From positions 1-33,377 of IMG/VR virus record IMGVR_UViG_3300030102_002688: a stretch of DNA of 33,377 nt. One strand, written 5' to 3'. The position numbers and the translations under genes are program-made. This DNA comes from a virus. The notes under the pieces are model-generated. The model saw only the letters and a program-made list of their open reading frames with translations. It was not told the origin of the DNA and made no database searches. This document shows, one piece after another, positions 16,474 to 21,819 of this stretch (position 1 is its first letter; each line of letters starts with the position of its first letter).

Positions 16474-16676
16474 TTTCTCACCCCCTTATATGATCCCTTA
16501 TAGATATACTCATAACAACCACCACATAAGTGGTCACCCTCAATTAATAAATCAAAATTATTATTGCAGCAATCACACTTTTTATTTATTATTTTTGAGT
16601 TGTTGACAATATCATTAAGGAACTTATTTCTATAATATTCCCTGTTAAGGGTTTTAAATTTCTGAGATCCAGACAT
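16470..16676 (-). CDS. Small zinc-ribbon protein (68 aa)
   Basis: Minus strand; begins SGSQKFKTLNREYYRNKFLNDI. The C-terminal half has KKCDCCNNNFDLLIEGDHLCGGC, a C-x2-C...C-x2-C ribbon with an extra cysteine. Basic tail (YKGSYKGVRK). It starts immediately after the previous gene's stop. Function unknown. Confidence 0.6.
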   Translation of the reverse strand: MSGSQKFKTLNREYYRNKFLNDIVNNSKIINKKCDCCNNNFDLLIEGDHLCGGCYEYIYKGSYKGVRK

Positions 16677-16832
16677 TTAAACCAAATCCCATTTAATAAA
16701 AACGTGACCTTCATTAAAAGCGGTCTTATATTCTTTAACTAGGTATTGGGCCTCTTTTCTAGTGGGGGCATGATCTACAACTTCAACCCCATATTTAGAA
16801 CGCCAAACAATATTAAAAACTCTTTTACTCAT
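16677..16832 (-). CDS. Small conserved-type phage protein (51 aa)
   Basis: Minus strand, preceded by GAGGGG as ribosome binding site. The pattern of an N-terminal strand (RVFNIVWRSKYGVEVVDHA), a helix with KEAQYLVKEYKTAFNEG, and a last strand (HVFIKWDLV) is one I recognise from tiny hypothetical proteins common in phages. No biochemical role is known. Starts with an ATGA overlap. Confidence 0.6.
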   Translation of the reverse strand: MSKRVFNIVWRSKYGVEVVDHAPTRKEAQYLVKEYKTAFNEGHVFIKWDLV

Positions 16833-16909
16833 TTTTTCCCCTCGCACTTATGAAGATAAAAATAAACATGATGAATAAACCGTTCACGGCAGTGTGTACA
16901 AATTTTCAT
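16829..16909 (-). CDS. Tiny zinc-finger-like protein (26 aa)
   Basis: CTHC at residues 4-7, then histidines and C22 (YLHKCEG) could form one zinc site. Its start follows GAGGGGGAATAA, and its TGA overlaps the next ATG (ATGA). Too short for a firm functional statement. Confidence 0.45.
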   Translation of the reverse strand: MKICTHCRERFIHHVYFYLHKCEGKK

Positions 16910-17011
16910 TTATTCCCCCTCTAGTTTATTATAATATAACCAGGCATAAGACCTTTTTAACTCTTTAAGTTTTTGGTCTACTTTCTTTTTATAATGATCT
17001 TCATTATTCAT
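16910..17011 (-). CDS. Small charged helical protein (33 aa)
   Basis: Start preceded by the module GGTGAATAA. The product is a Lys-rich helix (YKKKVDQKLKELKRSYAWLYYNK). Its TAA is directly followed by the next ATG. Function unknown. Confidence 0.5.
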   Translation of the reverse strand: MNNEDHYKKKVDQKLKELKRSYAWLYYNKLEGE

Positions 17012-17154
17012 TTATTCACCTCAATAATAATTAATGAAGTGTTAAACATTCGATGCAATACCCGCCAATTATGATTTATTAGGGGTTTCTTTTCATGGTA
17101 AAAACTTACGGGGTTTTTATCTTTAGGTACTTCTATACTATAAACTCTATTCAT
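17008..17154 (-). CDS. Small protein (48 aa) ending in VNK
   Basis: Starts after a GGTGAATAA module. Mixed strand/helix (RVYSIEVPKDKNPVSFYHE). The last codons encode V-N-K-stop because the ribosome binding site of the next gene (GGTGAATAAATGA) is embedded there. No family recognised. Confidence 0.5.
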   Translation of the reverse strand: MNRVYSIEVPKDKNPVSFYHEKKPLINHNWRVLHRMFNTSLIIIEVNK

Positions 17155-17279
17155 TTATTCACCCCCAATTCACAAACTCCCGTATAAATTCCTTCTTCAT
17201 CAATTAACTTTAATTCAATAATAAATTCATTATTATTTATCCAATTAATTTCTAATATCTCAAAACCAGAATTGCTCAT
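17151..17279 (-). CDS. Small beta-type protein (42 aa) ending in VNK
   Basis: Begins directly after AGGAGG embedded in the previous gene's 3' end (17286-17291), a strong ribosome binding site. Sequence such as FEILEINWINNNEFIIELKLIDEEGI, written here only for residues 6-31 in outline, suggests a beta hairpin. It also ends V-N-K-stop over the next gene's ribosome binding site. Function unknown. Confidence 0.5.
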   Translation of the reverse strand: MSNSGFEILEINWINNNEFIIELKLIDEEGIYTGVCELGVNK

Positions 17280-17280
17280 T

Positions 17281-17655
17281 TTAGATCCTCCTATAATCTA
17301 AAGCGTAGCCATCATTAAACAATATTCGGCCTAAGTCGTATACTATATCATGTGCACCGTCAAAACCACAACCATTAACTTTTAAGGCTTCTCTCCTTTT
17401 ATCGTAACGGTTACCGTTTCCACTTTCCTTATAGACTTCATTAATAGCCCAGGTCAATCTTAAAAGTTCATTATGCTCACTTACATAATAAACATTATAC
17501 CACCTAGTAAGACCACTTTTAGAACGATCTTCAAATTTAACTATAAGAGTAGGTTTATTTTGATATTTGCCGCGTGGCATATTTTCAATAGTTTCTTTAA
17601 GTTTTTCTGTTTCCGATTTTAAAGGAGTCGGGCCTCCTACTTTTACTAAGCTCAT
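17281..17655 (-). CDS. Conserved phage-type hypothetical protein, first gene of minus operon 1
   Basis: 124 aa. The order SGLTRWYNVYYVSEHNELLRLTW, then YDKRREALKVNGCGFDGAHDIVYDLGRILFNDGY, resembles a small hypothetical family seen widely in phages, with R-x-E-A-L-x-V-x-G-C-G-x-D before a hydrophobic helix. Its function is not known to me. A TATA box lies 19 nt upstream of the ATG, so the transcript is likely leaderless. The 3' end carries AGGAGG for the following gene. Confidence 0.65.
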   Translation of the reverse strand: MSLVKVGGPTPLKSETEKLKETIENMPRGKYQNKPTLIVKFEDRSKSGLTRWYNVYYVSEHNELLRLTWAINEVYKESGNGNRYDKRREALKVNGCGFDGAHDIVYDLGRILFNDGYALDYRRI

Positions 17656-17658
17656 AAT

Positions 17659-17689
17659 TTAAGTATAGGAACTGTATATATATACTTAA
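17659..17689. promoter_or_regulatory. TATA box and overlapping operator-like inverted repeat for minus operon 1
   Basis: TATATATATA at 17675-17684 ends 19 nt before the minus-strand ATG at 17655. A perfect 9-bp inverted repeat, TTAAGTATA (17659-17667) and TATACTTAA (17681-17689), spans the predicted start site and part of the TATA box. A protein bound there would block transcription. Confidence 0.65.
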
Positions 17690-17787
17690 CTGAGATATAC
17701 CCCCCCTCAGAACTATAAAAAAAATAAAGTAGTTCATTATACCATAAGATCCAGACAAAATTAAATATTGATCGGTATTAGATCCCG

Positions 17788-17800
17788 TAAGGGTTAAATG
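17788..17800 (+). repeat. TAAGGGTTAAATG repeat, copy 3
   Basis: Exact 13-bp copy of the core found at 16153 and 16220. It lies upstream of the minus operon 1 promoter, in the 289-bp intergenic region 17656-17944. Confidence 0.75.
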
Positions 17801-17857
17801 TTCCGACCTCAAAAAACAGGTAAAATATAAGAAAAAAGGCCTTTAATGATCTGATTC

Positions 17858-17870
17858 TAAGGGTTAAATG
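17858..17870 (+). repeat. TAAGGGTTAAATG repeat, copy 4
   Basis: Exact copy, 70 bp from copy 3 (the first pair is 67 bp apart). It precedes the terminator-like hairpin of minus operon 2. Confidence 0.75.
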
Positions 17871-17898
17871 CGCAGCCCATCAGAAATTAAAAACCATT

Positions 17899-17918
17899 CG
17901 GCAGGGTTTCCCCTACCG
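17899..17918 (-). terminator. Terminator-like hairpin after minus operon 2
   Basis: On the minus strand, CGGTAGGG pairs with CCCTGCCG (one GU pair) around a GAAA tetraloop. It lies 27 bp past the stop of the 17945 gene and is followed by a T-rich stretch (GGTTTTTAATTT). Confidence 0.6.
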
Positions 17919-17944
17919 ATTTTTAGCGATTCAGATTATTTTAT

Positions 17945-18397
17945 TTATTCTTGATAGGTTATAGGGTCCTCATTTTCTAAGTAATACCTATAAAGGAAAT
18001 TATCCGCTTCTTTTTCAGTTTCAAAAAATTCCGTGTGCCCGTTTCTGACATCAACAAAACACCAAAGCGGTTTATCTAAATCAGGGTTATTTTCCATTAT
18101 TTCTTTATCGTAAAAAATAAAGAATTCATTTATTTCACGGTGGCGGCTCCAGGAAGGAGCTTCTTTATTTTTTAATATAAGATTATGAATATTTGTATAG
18201 TCCGTTGATCCTGGGCTAATTAGGTTTACATCAACTCCTATATTCATACACTCAAGCCAAGAATATATTTCATTTAGAATGGCACCTTTTATTTTTTCAT
18301 GATTATTAAAATCCTCTTCATTTAAATCATGAGCTTCAATAAATTCACCTTTAACGGTATCATCTATATCAAGTTCAATAGTACCTTTTAATTTCAT
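17945..18397 (-). CDS. Acidic protein of unknown function (150 aa)
   Basis: Starts after GGTGGTGAATAA with the upstream TGA overlapping (ATGA). An N-terminal strand (LKGTIELDIDD), helices (IKGAILNEIYSWLECM), a central SRHREINEFFIFYDKE segment, and a last part (WCFVDVRNGHTEFFETEKEADNFLYRY) resemble a small mixed alpha/beta fold. Acidic overall, which raises the possibility of DNA mimicry or inhibitor activity, but no family is recognised. Last gene of minus operon 2. Confidence 0.6.
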   Translation of the reverse strand: MKLKGTIELDIDDTVKGEFIEAHDLNEEDFNNHEKIKGAILNEIYSWLECMNIGVDVNLISPGSTDYTNIHNLILKNKEAPSWSRHREINEFFIFYDKEIMENNPDLDKPLWCFVDVRNGHTEFFETEKEADNFLYRYYLENEDPITYQE

Positions 18398-18687
18398 TTA
18401 TTCACCACCAATTTTAGAAATAAGAAGTTCAATTTAGAAAGGATATTTTCAGCCTCTCCCATTGAAGCAATATCTATCTCTTCTTTCACCATCGTACTTA
18501 ATAATTTTATTTCTTCATTAGTAAGGTCTAATGGTTTTTTAATATATTGGATTTCTTCTAAAGCTTCTTTTAATTCTTCTCTTAAATCAAAATCAAATAT
18601 TGAACTTTCGGTATCCATCCATAAAGTTTCATTTAATAGATTCCAAGCGCCTTTTTCGACCTTGATATATTCGTATTCTTTAGCCAT
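18394..18687 (-). CDS. Acidic helical protein (97 aa) ending in VNK
   Basis: 97 aa, strongly acidic and helical (DFDLREELKEALEEIQYI; NEEIKLLSTMVKEEIDIA). It ends V-N-K-stop across the ribosome binding site of the next gene. It lies 2 bp downstream of the zinc-ribbon gene's stop. Function unknown. Confidence 0.55.
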   Translation of the reverse strand: MAKEYEYIKVEKGAWNLLNETLWMDTESSIFDFDLREELKEALEEIQYIKKPLDLTNEEIKLLSTMVKEEIDIASMGEAENILSKLNFLFLKLVVNK

Positions 18688-18689
18688 AT

Positions 18690-19187
18690 TTAGTTTACCT
18701 CATAAGTATTAAAATCGATAACATTAACCCACTCTCCATGGCAGTGTGGACAATAATAATAGTTACTTAAATCATCCTGACCGCCACCATCTGAGTGGCT
18801 GAAGAACTGGCTATTATCGGCGTTGTCATCATAATCTTTTTCGCAGAATGGACAAGCTTCCCCTTCATAATACTCAAGCGGTCCACATGATTTTAATTCA
18901 TTATCACATAACCCATTTTCTGGAGGATAGCTAAAGTCTTTTTCTGGGTGCTGCTTCTGACCGCCGCAACCGTTGCAGGTCGGCATTTCTTCAGGGTCTA
19001 CGGTTAACAAATCACTTACCATTTCAACACGTTCTACAATAGAAGAAAGAAACCTAGTAAGGTCCTTTTGATTTATGTTTAATTCTTTCTGTTTCATTAA
19101 ACTAATGTTACCTTTCAAATCTGTTACAGCCTGGAGGTATTGATTCACTTTATCGGTAGTGGGCACCGTTGAACTGTTTTTGCTCAT
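18690..19187 (-). CDS. Multi-zinc-ribbon protein, first gene of minus operon 2
   Basis: 165 aa. A helical N-terminal half (QYLQAVTDLKGNISLMKQKE) leads into cysteine motifs: CNGCG (about 71-75), CDNELKSC, CPFCEKD (about 112-118) and CPHCHGEW (about 146-153). At least two complete zinc ribbons are likely. CPFC and CPHC knuckles of this kind occur in phage restriction-alleviation (Lar-like) and DNA-binding proteins, so either role is possible. A TATA box ends 19 nt before the ATG, and GGGAG just before the start may also serve as a ribosome binding site. Confidence 0.6.
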   Translation of the reverse strand: MSKNSSTVPTTDKVNQYLQAVTDLKGNISLMKQKELNINQKDLTRFLSSIVERVEMVSDLLTVDPEEMPTCNGCGGQKQHPEKDFSYPPENGLCDNELKSCGPLEYYEGEACPFCEKDYDDNADNSQFFSHSDGGGQDDLSNYYYCPHCHGEWVNVIDFNTYEVN

Positions 19188-19206
19188 AAACTCCCAAGGG
19201 TTTCAG

Positions 19207-19214
19207 TATATATA
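19207..19214 (-). promoter_or_regulatory. TATA box for minus operon 2
   Basis: TATATATA ends 19 nt upstream of the minus-strand ATG at 19187, the same spacing as the other promoters in this window. It diverges from the plus-strand promoter at 19435. Confidence 0.65.
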
Positions 19215-19434
19215 AACTTCCTATAAAAAAATCATAAGATTTAAAGTAAATAATAGGTACATTGTGCACCAATACAATACTCTCTTTTTCGGGCGTGGGC
19301 TCGAGGTGGGGTTTCATGTGTTAGGGGTAGGGGTTTGATCATAACTACCTTTGTCTATAAATTGTAGAAATTTTCGCTACGAGGGGTTACCTCTGTCTTA
19401 ATTTTTTTTTTAAAAAGTTGTACCATAGAAAGGA
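19215..19434. other. Divergent intergenic region without genes
   Basis: No convincing ORF. It contains the near-palindrome at 19256, G-rich runs around 19300-19335, and a small hairpin GAGG-GGTTA-CCTC (19381-19393) before a T-run (19402-19411) that could end a short plus-strand RNA. Its position next to the small terminase gene also makes it a candidate packaging-recognition site, without direct evidence. Confidence 0.4.
19256..19270. promoter_or_regulatory. Near-palindromic operator candidate
   Basis: GGTACATTGTGCACC is a 15-bp near-palindrome (one mismatch and one G-T pair), centred in the divergent region between the minus operon 2 promoter and the plus-strand RHH gene. A regulator site is plausible; none is demonstrated. 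Confidence 0.35.
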
Positions 19435-19442
19435 TATATATA
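19435..19442 (+). promoter_or_regulatory. TATA box for the packaging/metabolism operon
   Basis: TATATATA ends 20 nt before the ATG at 19463. This favours 19463 over an out-of-frame ATG at 19453 as the translated start and predicts a leaderless transcript. Confidence 0.7.
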
Positions 19443-19462
19443 CGGGAGGCTGATGTGTAGTT

Positions 19463-19645
19463 ATGCCTTGGGCGAAGAACAAAGAAAAACCGAAGTCGTA
19501 CTTGATTACACCAGGTAGGGATGATGCAAGGAACGAGCTTTGGGATGAGCTAGACATGATCTGCAAGAAGAATGAGACTACATTTGCGGATGAGATATGG
19601 GATGCGATATGGATGCACGTAGAGAGGGCTAAGCGTAATGGCTAA
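19463..19645 (+). CDS. Ribbon-helix-helix-like DNA-binding protein (60 aa)
   Basis: 60 aa. A short strand (KSYLITPG) is followed by helix 1 (DARNELWDELDMICKKN), a turn with T (ETTFADE), and helix 2 (IWDAIWMHVERAKRNG). This size and order fit CopG/Arc ribbon-helix-helix proteins. As the first leaderless gene of the operon, beside a divergent promoter, it is a good candidate for the regulator of both directions. It overlaps TerS by 8 nt. Confidence 0.6.
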   Translation: MPWAKNKEKPKSYLITPGRDDARNELWDELDMICKKNETTFADEIWDAIWMHVERAKRNG

Positions 19646-20150
19646 GGGTAAGCTGAACCGCAAGTATACGCTTGCAGACAGGCAGGCAGCGTTTAAGTTG
19701 TATTTGAAAGGGTTGACTACTAGAGAGGTGGCTAAGGAGATTAACAAGCACGGATCTTTCGATCCTCCTATGGCGCATACTACAGTTGATCGTTGGGTGA
19801 AGAGATATGGTTGGGACGAGGAGCGTAGCACTATGGAGCATGAGGTTATGACAGAGACAGTGGCTGATGCTAAGTTGGATATGAAGAATATGATAGGCGA
19901 GGTAGAGGAGGTACGTCAGGAGTTTTTAGAGAGGATGCGAGGCAAGCATGGTGCAGACATAAGGGCACACGAGTTTGCTACATTGACTAAGATGCAGGAG
20001 CAGTGGGTAGAGAATGAGAAGGAGAAAGAGGAGTTGATCGAGCATGTTACGGGTTGCATAAAAAAGGCGTTAGATGAGACAATAGAGGACAACATGCTAC
20101 GGCAGAATTTTTTGTTGCGCTACATTAAGCTACTGAGAGGTGAAGAATGA
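19638..20150 (+). CDS. Terminase small subunit
   Basis: 170 aa. The N-terminal helix-turn-helix reads YTLADRQAAFKLYLKGLTTREVAKEINK, then TTVDRWVKRYGWDEER, the usual opening of small terminases of the phage HTH type. A long helical middle (VADAKLDMKNMIGEVEEVRQ) would form the oligomeric core. It would recognise viral DNA and load the large subunit. Unusually, the large subunit lies 2.6 kb downstream, after a run of small genes. Overlaps the next gene by 4 nt. Confidence 0.7.
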   Translation: MAKGKLNRKYTLADRQAAFKLYLKGLTTREVAKEINKHGSFDPPMAHTTVDRWVKRYGWDEERSTMEHEVMTETVADAKLDMKNMIGEVEEVRQEFLERMRGKHGADIRAHEFATLTKMQEQWVENEKEKEELIEHVTGCIKKALDETIEDNMLRQNFLLRYIKLLRGEE

Positions 20151-20410
20151 CGGCGGACGAGGCACAGAACTACGGTAAGAAGTATGGTAGGGTATGGACG
20201 AGTGAGGATCTTAAGATGAAGATACGCAAGGTAGAAGTGTTAAATTTTGCGAAGCGCAAGAAGGCAGGGTTGGTTGATGATATACATGACAAGGATTGGG
20301 GTCCTATAGGTGATGCTAGTTTGAAGGATTACTTGACAGGTTATCATGCAGCTATGGATGATCTGCATATTTGGGTAATGGGAAAGTACGAGGAGAAAGA
20401 TGGCAAATAG
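20147..20410 (+). CDS. Small protein of unknown function (87 aa)
   Basis: ATGA overlap with TerS. Basic N-terminal half (SEDLKMKIRKVEVLNFAKRKK) and a helical C-terminal half with LKDYLTGYHAAMDDLHIWV. No family recognised. Overlaps the next gene by 11 nt. Confidence 0.55.
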   Translation: MTADEAQNYGKKYGRVWTSEDLKMKIRKVEVLNFAKRKKAGLVDDIHDKDWGPIGDASLKDYLTGYHAAMDDLHIWVMGKYEEKDGK

Positions 20411-20594
20411 TTTACATGCTTGGGTAGTTCAGTTGAATGAGTTGATTGAGCATGCGATCAAGATCCGTAATGAGAATGTAATGAATTATAAGGGCAAGGA
20501 GCTAGAGGCGTTTGAGACGGGTTTGAACATTTTTACGTTGTTGATGAAGGAGATGTTAAAGGACATGCTAGGAGAATCAGATGTGGAGGTGTAA
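20400..20594 (+). CDS. Small helical protein (64 aa)
   Basis: Two amphipathic helices (HAWVVQLNELIEHAIKIRNE; LEAFETGLNIFTLLMKEMLKD). No motif identified. The end overlaps the zinc-ribbon ORF at 20581 by 14 nt. Confidence 0.5.
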   Translation: MANSLHAWVVQLNELIEHAIKIRNENVMNYKGKELEAFETGLNIFTLLMKEMLKDMLGESDVEV

Positions 20595-20670
20595 GGCGTG
20601 TGGTATGGTTATAACGCCAATAGATGTAGAGGATCATGGTGGTTTTTGCCAGGAGTGTCGCAATGAGTAG
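20581..20670 (+). CDS. Tiny zinc-ribbon protein (29 aa)
   Basis: CKAC (4-7) and CQEC (23-26) make a complete minimal four-Cys zinc ribbon. It overlaps genes on both sides, in the same style as the rest of the operon. Confidence 0.55.
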   Translation: MWRCKACGMVITPIDVEDHGGFCQECRNE

Positions 20671-20758
20671 TTGGATGTGTTGGGATTGTGGTGAGCGAGT
20701 TGATGAAGAGGAAACATGTCCATATTGTAGGTATGCTCCATATGGAGATTTAGCATGA
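20663..20758 (+). CDS. Tiny zinc-ribbon protein (31 aa)
   Basis: CWDC (6-9) and CPYC (19-22) form a minimal zinc ribbon of the 'zinc-ribbon domain' type. It overlaps the previous ORF by 8 nt and the next by 4 nt (ATGA). Confidence 0.55.
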   Translation: MSSWMCWDCGERVDEEETCPYCRYAPYGDLA

Positions 20759-20856
20759 ATACTTTTTTAGCTATATTCTTGATGTTTGTATTTTTTGTAT
20801 CTGGTTTTTGGTTAGGGGTGCAATCGTATAGGGATTTATTAAGAAAGAAGTTATGA
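20755..20856 (+). CDS. Single-span membrane peptide (33 aa)
   Basis: Residues 3-22 are strongly hydrophobic (TFLAIFLMFVFFVSGFWLGV), followed by a basic tail (RDLLRKKL). This predicts one membrane helix with the basic end in the cytoplasm. Size and layout are like small holins or membrane regulators; no homology is claimed. ATGA overlaps on both sides. Confidence 0.5.
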   Translation: MNTFLAIFLMFVFFVSGFWLGVQSYRDLLRKKL

Positions 20857-20999
20857 GGAAGCGACATGCAGCAAGTGAGACAACAAAAATGACATTATGT
20901 GGATATGAGTGTACAGAGCAAGAGTATCAAAAAATGCGGGGCCGCAGGGCGGCCTTGATAACATGTAAGCATTGTTTACAGTTGATGGGTGACGCATGA
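20853..20999 (+). CDS. Small Cys-motif protein, TLCG...TCKHC type (48 aa)
   Basis: The layout T-K-M-T-L-C-G, then C20, then TCKHCLQLMG gives a likely zinc site. The same pattern recurs in the gene at 21150 (TLCG...TCKSCKQIAMG), so the two look like diverged duplicates. ATGA overlaps on both sides. Confidence 0.5.
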   Translation: MRKRHAASETTKMTLCGYECTEQEYQKMRGRRAALITCKHCLQLMGDA

Positions 21000-21163
21000 A
21001 GTGGCGTTTTAGCTGCCACAGTTGTGGTGAGGTTTATGAGATACAGCATAGGCAGTTGCACAAGACTGTGTTTTACACGCCTGAGAAAAAAGGACGGCCT
21101 ACGTTAGGTTGTGTAAAGTGTAATACAAAAGTAGTAGGAGATATGATAGGTGGTCGTACATAA
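20996..21163 (+). CDS. Small zinc-ribbon protein (55 aa)
   Basis: CHSC (7-10) and CVKC (39-42) with a basic loop (RQLHKTVFYTPEKKGRP). A likely four-Cys zinc ribbon. It overlaps the next ORF by 14 nt. Confidence 0.5.
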   Translation: MKWRFSCHSCGEVYEIQHRQLHKTVFYTPEKKGRPTLGCVKCNTKVVGDMIGGRT

Positions 21164-21326
21164 GTATAGAGATGAAACCAAGTTTACTTTGTGTGGTCGT
21201 TATGCGGACACTATACAAGGCAGCATGAATATAATGGCAACAGACAAGGAGCATGAGGTAACGTGCAAGTCTTGTAAACAGATTGCAATGGGTCGAGTGT
21301 GTGGTAGATGGGTAGGTGAGGTATGA
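21150..21326 (+). CDS. Small Cys-motif protein, paralogue of the 20853 product (58 aa)
   Basis: GTG start inside the preceding gene. DETKFTLCGR and VTCKSCKQIAMGRVCG match the 20853 product in order and spacing. The first zinc-ligand Cys is in TLCG and the pair in TCKSC. TGA overlaps the next ATG (ATGA). Confidence 0.45.
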   Translation: MVVHKYRDETKFTLCGRYADTIQGSMNIMATDKEHEVTCKSCKQIAMGRVCGRWVGEV

Positions 21327-21667
21327 GTATACAGAAAAAGCGCAATGAGGTAAGCAGATTGCTTCGTATGTCAAACAGGCATAAGAACGTATTACGTTGG
21401 AGTCCTAATGAAACAGTAGAGCATATAAGTAGAAAGTTTGAGATCTGCATGTTGTTAAAAAAGTGGGGTCATGAGTTCTATACTGAGGCTATATTTGAGC
21501 CGTCAGGATTGCGTGCAGATGTTATAGATGCTGACACAGGTATAGTTTATGAGGTGTATCAGACAGAGAGTATGGACAGTTTAAAGAAAAAAGCTATGTT
21601 TTATCCTTTAGAAGTCAGGTTTGTAGATGCTAATGCAACACCGTTTGTAGAGGAGATGTTGTTGTGA
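21323..21667 (+). CDS. PD-(D/E)XK-like nuclease-fold protein (114 aa)
   Basis: Helix 1 HISRKFEICMLLKKWGHEFYTEA is followed by GLRADVIDADTGIVYEVYQTES and a helix with SLKKKAMFY, then YPLEVRFVDA. This is the alpha-beta-beta-alpha-beta order of restriction-endonuclease-like folds, with E near residue 55, D in ADVID and E in YEV as candidate metal ligands. The usual catalytic Lys after the last E (E-x-K) is Tyr here, so it may be inactive or use another residue. It lies just upstream of a DNA methyltransferase, so a role in DNA processing or restriction is possible but unproven. Confidence 0.55.
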   Translation: MSIQKKRNEVSRLLRMSNRHKNVLRWSPNETVEHISRKFEICMLLKKWGHEFYTEAIFEPSGLRADVIDADTGIVYEVYQTESMDSLKKKAMFYPLEVRFVDANATPFVEEMLL

Positions 21668-21819
21668 TCCGCATAGTAAGGAATGGAGTGGTAGTATTTG
21701 AGAGTGAAAATTTGTATGATATAGCAGATTGGTTATATTATGAGGAGAAAGAACCAAAGGCGTTGTCAGTAACGCCTAATAAGGAGGCATATGACAAGGC
21801 CCAAGCTAATAAACGGTGA
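21664..21819 (+). CDS. Small acidic protein (51 aa)
   Basis: GTG start overlapping the previous stop (GTGA). A strand pair (IRIVRNGVVVFES) and a short helix (YDIADWLYYEEKE). The last 29 nt overlap the methyltransferase gene and contain its AAGGAGG ribosome binding site (21781-21787). Function unknown. Confidence 0.45.
   Translation: MIRIVRNGVVVFESENLYDIADWLYYEEKEPKALSVTPNKEAYDKAQANKR

Noticed and set aside
17597-17812. A 71-aa minus-strand frame overlapping the 17655 promoter
   Set aside because: It spans the TATA box and inverted repeat and overlaps the better supported 17281-17655 gene in another frame.
16677-19187. Plus-strand reading frames across the minus block
   Set aside because: They lack coupled starts and protein-like composition; the minus-strand genes explain the region with promoters, ribosome binding sites and overlaps.
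19453-19518. 22-aa frame starting at an ATG 10 nt before the RHH gene
   Set aside because: The TATA spacing fits 19463 as well or better, and the peptide has no features.
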